Assembly: GCF_007421925.1 (NCBI RefSeq)
Contig: NZ_QMDX01000004.1
Location: forward strand, 186,001-250,000
Length of the DNA: 64,000 nucleotides
Direction: 5' to 3'
Origin: Haloglomus irregulare
GTDB lineage: Archaea > Halobacteriota > Halobacteria > Halobacteriales > Haloarculaceae
Within the stretch, counting starts at the first letter, position 1; every line of letters starts with the position of its first letter. Below are positions 1-7,889 of this stretch, piece after piece. Under the pieces are notes generated by a model. It saw only the letters and a program-made list of their open reading frames with translations, did no database searches and was not told the DNA's origin. A program made the position numbers and the translations under genes.

Positions 1-109
1 CGCCCTGGCGATAATAAGTCGCCGCCCATACGCGCGGAAGGTTTTATCGCCGGACCGCCGCAGTAGGTGATATGGGACGGCGACGCACACGTCGCGGGAG
101 GGCGTCGGG

Positions 110-847
110 ATGAGCTACGCGCGTGGCACCATCGCGGCACTGGTCGACGCGGTGGTCCCGGGGACGCCGGGGGCCGAGGGGGTGCAGGCCGACGGCGCCC
201 TCGATATCGACCTCGACGAGACCGTCGAGACCGCGTTCAACGAACTGCAGGAGGCGCCGGAGGGGCCGGTCCGGTCGCTGGGGTACGAGACGATGCCGTT
301 CGCGCCGGTGCTGGCGCTGCTGCTTGATATCGGGGCGCTGGAGCTCGTCCTCCGCCGCGAGCGCGAGGAGTCGCTCCGGTCGCCGAAGGACGCGTACGCG
401 GGCGGGCCGTTCTCGCGGCTCGGCCCGGAGGACCGGATGCGGGCGGTCCGGCTGCTGGAGGCCGACGGCCTGTTCCCCGCGCTCGACGAGCGGTACCCCG
501 ACGTTCCGTTCGGCATCGTCGCCTACCTCATGCAGGGGGCGATGTTCATCACGGCGATGGCCGCCTACAGCGACTGGGGCGACGACACCGAACGCCCGCA
601 GGGCTGGCGGCAGGCCGACTACCCCGGCCCCGCGGAGGGGTACGCGGTCCACATGGGCTACGAGGTCGAGGAGTTCGTGGAGAACGACTACGGCGGCGGT
701 GACGGGGCCGAGGAGGACGACACCGACGACGGTGCCACCGCGATGGCCGCCGACGGCGGCGACGACTCGGACCCCGAGGCGTGGTTCGACGACCGGTCCC
801 GCTCGGCCGACGAGGCGGGCGACGCCGAAGGGGGTGCGGACCGATGA
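110..847 (+). CDS. Gluconate 2-dehydrogenase subunit 3-like protein
   Basis: A 245-residue acidic protein that resembles the small subunit (subunit 3 family) of membrane gluconate/alcohol dehydrogenases, the usual partner of a GMC flavoprotein. The opening (ARGTIAALVDAVVPG) is the family-typical start, and a Tyr/Trp-rich stretch around residues 150-185 (YSDWGDD, YPGPAEGY) is typical of the haloarchaeal form. The last 50 residues are a low-complexity Asp/Glu/Ala tail. No twin-arginine signal is visible, so localisation is open. Its stop overlaps the next ATG by four bases (ATGA), which implies translational coupling with the oxidoreductase. An ATG at 72 is out of frame, so the start at 110 is preferred. 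Confidence 0.7.
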   Translation: MSYARGTIAALVDAVVPGTPGAEGVQADGALDIDLDETVETAFNELQEAPEGPVRSLGYETMPFAPVLALLLDIGALELVLRREREESLRSPKDAYAGGPFSRLGPEDRMRAVRLLEADGLFPALDERYPDVPFGIVAYLMQGAMFITAMAAYSDWGDDTERPQGWRQADYPGPAEGYAVHMGYEVEEFVENDYGGGDGAEEDDTDDGATAMAADGGDDSDPEAWFDDRSRSADEAGDAEGGADR

Positions 848-2619
848 GCGGGCCCGACGCGGACACCCGCGAGCCGGACGTGGTCGTCGTCGGCGCGGGT
901 GGCGACGCGCCGGCACTGGCCTGGCGGCTCGGCCAGCAGGGCATCGACGTGCTCATGCTCGAAGCCGGCCCGTTCCACGGGAACGAGCGGTTCCCGAACC
1001 CGCACGCGGAGCGGGGCGAGGGGGCCTCGCGCTCGCCGGCGGACCTCTCCGGCGACCTGCTCGACGAGCAGTTCACCGCCCGCGAGGGCGACATGGGGAG
1101 TCCCGTCGACGGCAAACTGCGGTGGGGTCCCGCGGACGCCGACCGGGCCCCGTGGGCCCGCACGGTCCCCCAGACGGGCGTCATCTCGCAGGTCGCCGGC
1201 GTCGGCGGTACGACACTGCACTACTACGGCAACCACCCGCGGGCGTTCGTCCCGGCCATCAACGACCAGCCCCACTGGCCGCTTGACTACGGCGACCTCG
1301 TGCCGTACTACCAGTACCTCGAGGACGTCCACCCGGTGAAGCCGGCCCCGACCACGCCGAAGGCGGAGCTGTTCTACGAGGGCGCCCGCCGTGCCGGCTA
1401 CGACCTCACGACGGGGCTGAACGTGGAGGAGGAGGGCTACCGGCCGTTCCCGAACGCCATCCTCCAGCCGGACGAGGCGCTGCAGGGGGAGTACGACGGC
1501 GACTTCCGCGACCTGTCGGGTGATACGCTCGCGGCCCACGAGCACCAGGGCGGACCCCATCCGCGCGGGGCCGACTTCGAGCGCCGGGCCAAGCGCGGCT
1601 CGCTCGTCTCGCTGGTCCCGAAGGCACTGGACACCGGCCACGTCGAGATCCGGCCCAACGCCTTCGCGACGCAGGTGCTCACCCGGGCCGGCCCGGGGCC
1701 GCTGGAGGCCTGCGGCGTCGAGTACCGCGACACCTGGACCGGGCGAGCCCGGCGCGTCTTCGCGGACGTGGTGGTCCTGTCGGCGGGCTGCATCGAGACG
1801 CCGCGGCTCTGGCTCAACTCCGGGCTCCCGGACGACGGCTGGGTCGGGCGCGGCCTCACCACCCACCACTTCGACTTCGTCTCCGGCCGGTTCGACGCGG
1901 ACACGCTGGAGGAGATCATCGGGCAGCGCGCCGTGGAACCCCACCAGGGCCAGGCCGCGGGTTCACGGCTCGACGTGCCCGGGGCCGGTGGCATCGCCGT
2001 CAACACCTTCGCCCCCGGTATCACCGCCGCGTCGATGTACTCCGAGTCGGTCAACGGGTTCGCCTTCGAGAACGACACGAGCGGCGAGCCCTGGGATACG
2101 GAGGGTCGGGTCGTGGGCCAGCAGCTGAAGGACGAGATGAGCGACTACCGCCGGACGCTGACCCTCATCTGCCACACGGACGACCGGCCGCGCCAGGACA
2201 ACGGCGTCTCGCTCGATCCGAGCACCGAGGACGAGCACGGTCCCATCGCGCGGCTGGACTGGTCGCCCCATCCCGAGGACGACGAACGCCGACTGGACCT
2301 GGCGCGTCGCTCCGCGCGGCTGCTGGAGGAGGCCGGTGCCGAACACATCCACCGGTCGGCGGCCGCGCCGATCTTCCTCCACATGCAGTCCTCGATGGCC
2401 ATCGGGAAGGTGCTCGACACGGGCGGCGAGGCGCTATCGGCCGACCGGCTGTTCGTGGCCGACCACTCCGCGCTCGCCAACGGCGTCGGGGGCGCCAACC
2501 CCACCCACACCGGGCAGGCGCTCGCGCTGCGGACGGCCGAGCACCTCGCCGACCGCTACTTCGACGGCGTTGCGGACCCCATCCCCGCGGACCCGACGCC
2601 CGCCTCGGCCGATGACTGA
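844..2619 (+). CDS. GMC-family FAD-dependent oxidoreductase
   Basis: A 591-residue flavoprotein of the glucose-methanol-choline oxidoreductase family, likely oxidising a sugar, polyol or alcohol with electrons passed to the respiratory chain. The N-terminal Rossmann region (VVVVGAGGDAPALAWRL, residues 13-29) is followed by the adenine-binding acidic end (LMLEAGP). The C-terminal GMC motif is ANGVGGANPTHTGQAL near residue 550. The third Gly of GxGxxG is replaced by Ala22, mildly unusual. The start overlaps the stop of the subunit 3-like gene, so the two probably form one enzyme. The substrate cannot be read from sequence. Confidence 0.85.
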   Translation: MSGPDADTREPDVVVVGAGGDAPALAWRLGQQGIDVLMLEAGPFHGNERFPNPHAERGEGASRSPADLSGDLLDEQFTAREGDMGSPVDGKLRWGPADADRAPWARTVPQTGVISQVAGVGGTTLHYYGNHPRAFVPAINDQPHWPLDYGDLVPYYQYLEDVHPVKPAPTTPKAELFYEGARRAGYDLTTGLNVEEEGYRPFPNAILQPDEALQGEYDGDFRDLSGDTLAAHEHQGGPHPRGADFERRAKRGSLVSLVPKALDTGHVEIRPNAFATQVLTRAGPGPLEACGVEYRDTWTGRARRVFADVVVLSAGCIETPRLWLNSGLPDDGWVGRGLTTHHFDFVSGRFDADTLEEIIGQRAVEPHQGQAAGSRLDVPGAGGIAVNTFAPGITAASMYSESVNGFAFENDTSGEPWDTEGRVVGQQLKDEMSDYRRTLTLICHTDDRPRQDNGVSLDPSTEDEHGPIARLDWSPHPEDDERRLDLARRSARLLEEAGAEHIHRSAAAPIFLHMQSSMAIGKVLDTGGEALSADRLFVADHSALANGVGGANPTHTGQALALRTAEHLADRYFDGVADPIPADPTPASADD

Positions 2620-2706
2620 CGCCGTCTCGGCGCCGGTCCGCGGTCCGGTCCGACCGGAACGAAGCGTCCGCAAGCGGCAAGACGTCTCCCGTCGATAGCC
2701 AGCCCC

Positions 2707-4410
2707 ATGTGGCAGGTCGCGCCGACCTACGACGACTACGAGCGGGCCCGCGAGTCGTTCACCTGGGACCTCCCCGCGGCGTTCAACCCGGGCGTGGACA
2801 TGGTCCGGAAACACGACCCCGACGCGACGGGGCTGGTCGTCGCCCCCGAGGACGCGGCGGGCGACGGCCCGGTCGAGAGCTACTCGTTCGGCGGCCTCGA
2901 TACGCGGTCGGACGCGCTGGCCGCCGGCCTCCGCGCCCGAGGGGTGGAGCGGGGGGACCGCGTCGGCGTCTGTCTCCCGCAGGTCGCGGCGACGCCGCTC
3001 TCGCATCTCGCCTGCTGGAAGGCGGGCGCCGTCTCCGTCCCGCTGACGACGCTGTTCGGCCGTGACGCGCTGGAACACCGTCTCGGGGACGCGGACGCGG
3101 TCGCGCTGGTCGCCGCCGGGGACGTGCTCGATGACCTCCGAAGCGCGACGCTCCCGGCGCTGGAGTCGCTGTTCACCGTCGACGCGGCCCCCGGGACGGC
3201 GGCCGGGGTGGCGACGGCCCTCGACGCGCGGCACGAACCGCTCGACGACGTGGCGGCCGCGGGCGACGCCGCGGCGTTCACCGCCCACGACGCGACGCCG
3301 GCCACCCGGACGGCGATCATGTACACCAGCGGGTCGACCGGACCGCCGAAGGGGGTGCTCCACTCGCATGCGCTCTGGCTCGGCCGCGCGGCCGCGGCAC
3401 AGCAGTTCTTCGAGGGGTACCGGGTCCGGCCGGACGCGCCGGCCGACGACGTGACCGTCTGGACGCCGGCGGACTGGGCCTGGGGCGCCGCGCTGGGCGG
3501 CACGCTGCTGGGCGCGTGGCACCACGGCCATCGGGTCGTCGGCGCGCCCCGGGAGTCGTTCGACCCGGAGTGGGCGTTCGGGCTCATGGAGCGGTTCGAC
3601 GTGACCCATGCCTTCCTCCCGCCGACCGCCATCCGGATGCTGATGACGGTCGACCGACCGGCCGAACGGTGGGACCTGTCGCTGTCGGCTATCGGGTCCG
3701 CGGGCGAGCCGCTGACCCCGGAGATACTCGACTGGGCCGACGACGCCCTGCCGCACGTGTCGGTCAACGAGTTCTACGGCCAGACGGAGCTGAACCTCGT
3801 CGTCGGCAACAACCGGCGCTGGTTCGACGCCGAGCCCGGGAGCATGGGCAAGCCGTTCCCCGGCTACGAGCTGGCGCTGCTGGACCCGGAGACCCGCGAG
3901 CCCGTCGACCGCGGGGAGGTCGGGGAGATCGCGCTCCGGCCGGGGGACCGCCGGGTCTTCTTCGACGAGTACTGGAACCGACCCGAGGCGACGGCGGCGA
4001 AGACGGTGGAACTCGACGGGAGGACCTGGTTCCTCACCGACGACCTCGCCACGCGGGGCGAGGACGGCTACGTCCGGTTCCGGTCCCGCACCGACGACGT
4101 CATCCTGGCGTCGGGCTACCGGGTCGGGCCGCTGGAGGTCGAGCGTGTGTTGCTCGACCACCCCGACGTCGAACAGGCGGGCGTGGTCGGCGCCCCGGAC
4201 GAGACGCGAGGGGAGGTCATACAGGCACACGTCCAACCGGTCGCGGAGCTCGACCCGGCCGACCACGACCGCGTCCGCGCGGAGCTGCGGACCGCCTGTC
4301 GCGACCGGCTCGCGGAGTACGAGTACCCGCGGGAGATACGGTTCGTCGACGAGCTGCCGACCACCTCGACGGGGAAGATCCGCCGGGCGGACCTGCGCGA
4401 CGGCTCCTGA
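2707..4410 (+). CDS. AMP-forming acyl-CoA synthetase
   Basis: A 567-residue member of the acyl-adenylate-forming superfamily that activates a carboxylic acid with ATP and joins it to CoA in the cytoplasm. The P-loop-like motif YTSGSTGPPKG is near residue 205, the acyl/AMP motif FYGQTE near 357, the hinge region DVILASGYRVGP near 465, and the C-terminal catalytic Lys motif TSTGKIRR near 555. Length and motif spacing fit medium-chain/acetyl-CoA-synthetase-like enzymes. It follows the GMC gene by 87 bases on the same strand. Substrate chain length is unknown. Confidence 0.85.
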   Translation: MWQVAPTYDDYERARESFTWDLPAAFNPGVDMVRKHDPDATGLVVAPEDAAGDGPVESYSFGGLDTRSDALAAGLRARGVERGDRVGVCLPQVAATPLSHLACWKAGAVSVPLTTLFGRDALEHRLGDADAVALVAAGDVLDDLRSATLPALESLFTVDAAPGTAAGVATALDARHEPLDDVAAAGDAAAFTAHDATPATRTAIMYTSGSTGPPKGVLHSHALWLGRAAAAQQFFEGYRVRPDAPADDVTVWTPADWAWGAALGGTLLGAWHHGHRVVGAPRESFDPEWAFGLMERFDVTHAFLPPTAIRMLMTVDRPAERWDLSLSAIGSAGEPLTPEILDWADDALPHVSVNEFYGQTELNLVVGNNRRWFDAEPGSMGKPFPGYELALLDPETREPVDRGEVGEIALRPGDRRVFFDEYWNRPEATAAKTVELDGRTWFLTDDLATRGEDGYVRFRSRTDDVILASGYRVGPLEVERVLLDHPDVEQAGVVGAPDETRGEVIQAHVQPVAELDPADHDRVRAELRTACRDRLAEYEYPREIRFVDELPTTSTGKIRRADLRDGS

Positions 4411-4419
4411 GGCCGCATC

Positions 4420-4437
4420 CGCGGACTCGAGTCCGCG
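4420..4437. terminator. Perfect 18-bp palindrome between convergent genes
   Basis: CGCGGACTCGAGTCCGCG is a perfect inverted repeat starting 10 bases after the acyl-CoA synthetase stop, followed by a short A/T-rich run (CCCTAATTG). It lies in the 153-base gap between two convergent genes. It could be a transcription-end hairpin or a protein-binding dyad. Archaeal terminators usually depend on U-tracts rather than hairpins, so the role is uncertain. Confidence 0.35.
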
Positions 4438-4563
4438 CCCTAATTGAGATGTCACGCCCAGTATAGTTCTCCTGGACAGGTTCGGAACGGAAACGGAACG
4501 TAGCCGATGAACGACGAGTACATGTTCCGAGGACCCGTCCCCGGTGGGAACGCGATGCCGGGC

Positions 4564-5532
4564 CTACGGCACGAGCACGACCTTGCCCGAGGACTTCCGG
4601 TCCTCGATGTACCGATGGGCCTCGGCGGCGTCCGCGAGGTCGAAGCTGGTGCCGACCTGGACCTCCAGGGTGCCGTCGCCGAGCTGCTGGGTCAGCTCCG
4701 GGACCGCGCCCATGACCTTCATGGGCTTCAGCTCGATGCCGCGGCCGAGGTGGTAGCCCTCGACGGTGACGTTGCCGAAGAGGAGCTTGTCGGTCGGCGG
4801 CTGGCCGGGGCGGCCGGAGGCGGCGCCGTAGACGACGAGCGTGCCGAACTCCTTCAGCGCGTCCAGCGACTGCTCGGTGGTGTCGCCGCCGATGCCGTCG
4901 AGCACCATGTCGACGCCGTAGTCTGTCTCGGCCTTGCAGACCTCGGCGAAGTCCTCCTCGGTGTAGTTGATGGGGTGTTCGCAGCCGAGTTCGGCTGCCT
5001 TGTCCAGCTTCTCCCGCGTGGAGGCGGTGCCGAACACCTCGGCGCCGGCCTCGCTGGCCAGCTGGACCGCCGCCGTGCCGACGCCGCCGGCGGCGGCGTG
5101 GATGAGCACGGAGTCGCCCTCCTCCAGCCCGCCCCACTCGAACAGGCAGTTGTGGGCCGTGAGGTACTGGACCGGAAAGCCGGCGGCCTCCTTGAAGCTC
5201 ACGGCCTCGGGGACGTCAATCAGACCCATGGCGTCCGCGACGGCGTACTCCGCGTACCCCCCCATGTTGACCATCGAGACGACCTCCTCACCCGCCTCCC
5301 GGCCGACACCCTCGCCGACGGCGTCGATGACGCCGGCGACCTCCATCCCGGGGCTGTACGGGGGTGTGGGACCGCCGTGGTAGTGGCCGCGGCGCTGCAT
5401 GATGTCCGCGAAGTTAATGCCGGCGGCCTCTACTTCGATCCGGACCTGCCCGTCATCGGGCTCCGGCATGTCCCGCTCGACCTGCTCGATAACGCTGCTA
5501 TCGCCGAACTCCGAGACCTGGATCGCTCGCAT
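4564..5532 (-). CDS. Zinc-independent NADPH:quinone oxidoreductase (MDR family)
   Basis: A 322-residue medium-chain dehydrogenase/reductase. The N-terminal GroES-like domain lacks the Cys/His zinc ligands of alcohol dehydrogenases, and a Rossmann domain carries AAAGGVGTAAVQLA around residue 150. This pattern marks the quinone oxidoreductase (QOR/crotonase-like) subgroup, which reduces quinones or enones with NADPH. The ending RKSSGKVVLVP is typical of the family. It is convergent with the upstream acyl-CoA synthetase. The true substrate may be an enoyl-CoA-like compound rather than a quinone. Confidence 0.82.
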   Translation of the reverse strand: MRAIQVSEFGDSSVIEQVERDMPEPDDGQVRIEVEAAGINFADIMQRRGHYHGGPTPPYSPGMEVAGVIDAVGEGVGREAGEEVVSMVNMGGYAEYAVADAMGLIDVPEAVSFKEAAGFPVQYLTAHNCLFEWGGLEEGDSVLIHAAAGGVGTAAVQLASEAGAEVFGTASTREKLDKAAELGCEHPINYTEEDFAEVCKAETDYGVDMVLDGIGGDTTEQSLDALKEFGTLVVYGAASGRPGQPPTDKLLFGNVTVEGYHLGRGIELKPMKVMGAVPELTQQLGDGTLEVQVGTSFDLADAAEAHRYIEDRKSSGKVVLVP

Positions 5533-5612
5533 ACCTGCGTCGTCTCCCGCACCCGTTATAAACGCAACTGTTAGCTCATACCGGGCGAGATTTTATCACT
5601 GTTAATTCCGTA

Positions 5613-5984
5613 CTACTGGGCGGAGTATCCGCCTTCCGTTCCGGATGCTCCGTTCTCGCGCCGGCGTGGCGCCCACCACCGCGCCGGCCGCCCCCCTCTA
5701 TCGGCGCGCTCCTCCAGCGGCGGCTCGAAGGGGATGACACCGGCGTGCTCGTTCGCGTCCAGCGGCTCCGCCGAGCGGACGGCGTCAGCCGCCCGCATCG
5801 CGTCGACCCCGGCGGCGAACAGCGTGGCGGACCCGACGCCCTCGCCCGTCGGCATCGCCGCCAGGAGCCGGAACTCACCGTCCGGGACCCCCGACGACAG
5901 GTCGTACATCCACGGGTCCTCGGACACGGTGATGGCCAGACGAGCGCGCGATACCCCCGTCCGTACGGGCAGGACCGTCTTCAG
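5613..5984 (-). pseudogene. Remnant of a bacterio-opsin-activator-type (HTH-10) regulator, N-terminal part
   Basis: The minus strand here encodes a stretch (SEDPWMYDLSSGVPDGEFR, then LLAAMPTGEGVG) that matches my memory of the N-terminal sensor domain of haloarchaeal Bat/HTH-10 regulators. No plausible ATG opens it: the reading frame runs upstream into low-quality Arg-rich sequence toward the divergent dehydrogenase promoter. After IPFEPPLEER it degenerates into Arg/Gly-rich residues and stops without the C-terminal helix-turn-helix. About 120 of the usual ~215 residues remain. I read this as a decayed regulator; a shortened functional protein is less likely. Confidence 0.45.
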
Positions 5985-6042
5985 GGTGGGGCCGACACGC
6001 TTCACCCGGGGTCTGAACCGCCCCCGTCGTCGCGCGGATAGG

Positions 6043-6048
6043 TTTATA
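6043..6048 (+). promoter_or_regulatory. TATA box of the FAD-linked dehydrogenase gene
   Basis: TTTATA lies 26 bases before the ATG at 6074, the spacing expected for a leaderless haloarchaeal transcript. It supports 6074 as the start. Confidence 0.6.
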
Positions 6049-6073
6049 CGCCAGTGACCGCGGTGTTTCACGT

Positions 6074-7504
6074 ATGTCGTACGACTGCGCGTTCCTCACG
6101 GACCTGCTGCCCGAGGATCAGGTCTCCTTCGGCAAGTCGGACCGGGGCAACCACGCCGCCGACTGGGGTGCCGAGGAGGCCGACCGCGGCGTCACGCCCG
6201 ACGCCGTCGTCTGGCCGGAGTCGACCGACGACGTCAGCACCGTCCTCGCGGCCGCGAACGAGCGCGGCGTCCCCGTCACCCCGTACGCGGCGGGCACCTC
6301 GCTGGAGGGGAACGCCGTCCCCCAGTTCAGGGGTATCTCGCTGGACGTGACCCGGATGGACGACGTGCTCGAGGTCCGCCCGGACGACTTCCAGCTGGAC
6401 GTCCAGCCCGGCGTCATGGGCTCGATGGTGAACGAGACCGTCGCGAACGAGGGGATGTTCTTCCCCCCGATGCCGTCCTCGGCGAACATCTCGACCGTCG
6501 GCGGGATGATCGTCAACGACGCCTCCGGCCAGAAGACGGTCAAGTACGGTGAGGTCGGGGACTGGGTGCTCGAACTCGAGGCCGTCCTCGCGGACGGGAC
6601 CGTCATCGAGACGGGGTCGAAGGCGGTGAAGACCAGCGCCGGCTACAACCTGAAGGACCTGCTCGTCGGCAGCGAGGGGACCCTCGGTGTCGTGACCCGC
6701 GCGACGCTGGAGCTCGAGGGGCGCCCGGAGCAGATCCGCGGCGGCCGCGCCGTCTTCGACGACCTCGACGACGCGTCCAACGCCATCTTCGACGCCGTCC
6801 GCTCCGGCGTCGACGTGGCGAAGATCGAACTCATCGACTCGCTCGCCGCCGAGATGGCGAACGACTACCTCGACACCGGCCTCCCGGACAGGCCCATGGT
6901 GTTCCTGGAGTTCCACGCCAACCACGGCGTCCGGGAGGAGATCGACTTCTGTGAGGCCATCTTCCGGAGCCACGACGTGGAGCTGTTCGAGATGAGCGAG
7001 GACGACGAGCGGATGGCCGAGCTCTGGAAGGCCCGTTCGGAGCTCGCGTTCGCCGTCCAGAGCTACGACCCGGATCTCCGGCCGGTCCACCCCGGCGACG
7101 TGACCGTGCCCATCTCGAGATACCCCGAGATAATCCGGTACGCCAAGTCGCTCGGCGAGGAGCACGACATCCTCGTCCCCGTCTTCGGCCACGCCGGCGA
7201 CGGCAACGTCCACTACTCCGTGATGGTCGACCCGGAGGACCCCGAGATGCTGGAGACCGGCGAGGAGATCTACGCCTCCATCGTGAAGCGGGCTATTCGG
7301 ATGGGTGGCACCTGCACCGGCGAACACGGCATCGGCTTCGGCAAGCGCGAGTACCTGGAACTGGAACACGGCGAGGATGCGGTCGAGGCGATGCGCCGCG
7401 TGAAGGCCGGCTTCGACCCGAACGACATCCTCAATCCCGGCAAGATGTTCCCGGAGACCATCGAGGAGGACGGCCGCGTGGAACTGCCCGCGAGCGACGA
7501 CTGA
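6074..7504 (+). CDS. FAD-linked D-lactate/glycolate-type dehydrogenase
   Basis: A 476-residue flavoprotein of the GlcD/Dld family that oxidises a 2-hydroxy acid such as D-lactate and feeds electrons to the quinone pool. The PCMH-type FAD domain occupies about residues 40-220, with AAGTSLEGNAVP and the STVGGMIVNDASG loop. The C-terminal FAD-oxidase domain carries GHAGDGNVHYS near 375 and GEHGIGFGKREYL near 415, with the expected catalytic-site His residues. There is no Fe-S domain, so it is the single-chain form. The TATA box at 6043 fits a leaderless start. It is transcribed divergently from the decayed regulator. Confidence 0.85.
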   Translation: MSYDCAFLTDLLPEDQVSFGKSDRGNHAADWGAEEADRGVTPDAVVWPESTDDVSTVLAAANERGVPVTPYAAGTSLEGNAVPQFRGISLDVTRMDDVLEVRPDDFQLDVQPGVMGSMVNETVANEGMFFPPMPSSANISTVGGMIVNDASGQKTVKYGEVGDWVLELEAVLADGTVIETGSKAVKTSAGYNLKDLLVGSEGTLGVVTRATLELEGRPEQIRGGRAVFDDLDDASNAIFDAVRSGVDVAKIELIDSLAAEMANDYLDTGLPDRPMVFLEFHANHGVREEIDFCEAIFRSHDVELFEMSEDDERMAELWKARSELAFAVQSYDPDLRPVHPGDVTVPISRYPEIIRYAKSLGEEHDILVPVFGHAGDGNVHYSVMVDPEDPEMLETGEEIYASIVKRAIRMGGTCTGEHGIGFGKREYLELEHGEDAVEAMRRVKAGFDPNDILNPGKMFPETIEEDGRVELPASDD

Positions 7505-7619
7505 GGCCGGGGCCACGGTGCTCGCTGTCGGGTTCGCGTCGAAACGGTCGGATACGCCGGGTATACGCGGAACTCTCGCATGACACCCGCGTTACCTGTA
7601 CGCTCCCACGGATCCCCGG

Positions 7620-7817
7620 CTACCCGAGGATGTCCTTCACGCGCCGTGGCTCGCCGGATAGCGCGGGGTCCTCCTCGATGATCTGCAGCACCTCGTGGTC
7701 GGTCACGTCGGGGTAGTCCTTCTGGATGGCCTCCTCGATGAGGGTCGCCTCCAGCCGGAACTCCGTCCCCTCGTACACCACGTCGGCCCCCTGCTCGTCG
7801 AACGACAGAACGGTCAT
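7620..7817 (-). CDS. Small conserved haloarchaeal protein (DUF5800-like)
   Basis: A 65-residue acidic protein starting MTVLSFDEQGADVVYEGTEF and ending in RRVKDILG. The look is that of a short family I recall as DUF5800, widespread in haloarchaea and of unknown function; I cannot verify the assignment. The ATG at 7817 is chosen over an in-frame upstream ATG at 7844 because a TATA-like run (CCTTTTGT on the minus strand, about 7840-7849) lies at leaderless distance from 7817. It sits just downstream of menE on the same strand but appears to have its own promoter. Confidence 0.7.
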   Translation of the reverse strand: MTVLSFDEQGADVVYEGTEFRLEATLIEEAIQKDYPDVTDHEVLQIIEEDPALSGEPRRVKDILG

Positions 7818-7889
7818 ACCGACCGGTAGCCAGTGCGGGTACAAAAGGAACGTGCCCGAGGGCGCGACCGGAACACCCCGGCCCCCCGC

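Noticed and set aside
2434-4455. 673-codon minus-strand frame over the acyl-CoA synthetase
   Set aside because: It is complementary to a gene with all family motifs, with basic Arg/Val-rich composition unlike haloarchaeal proteins.
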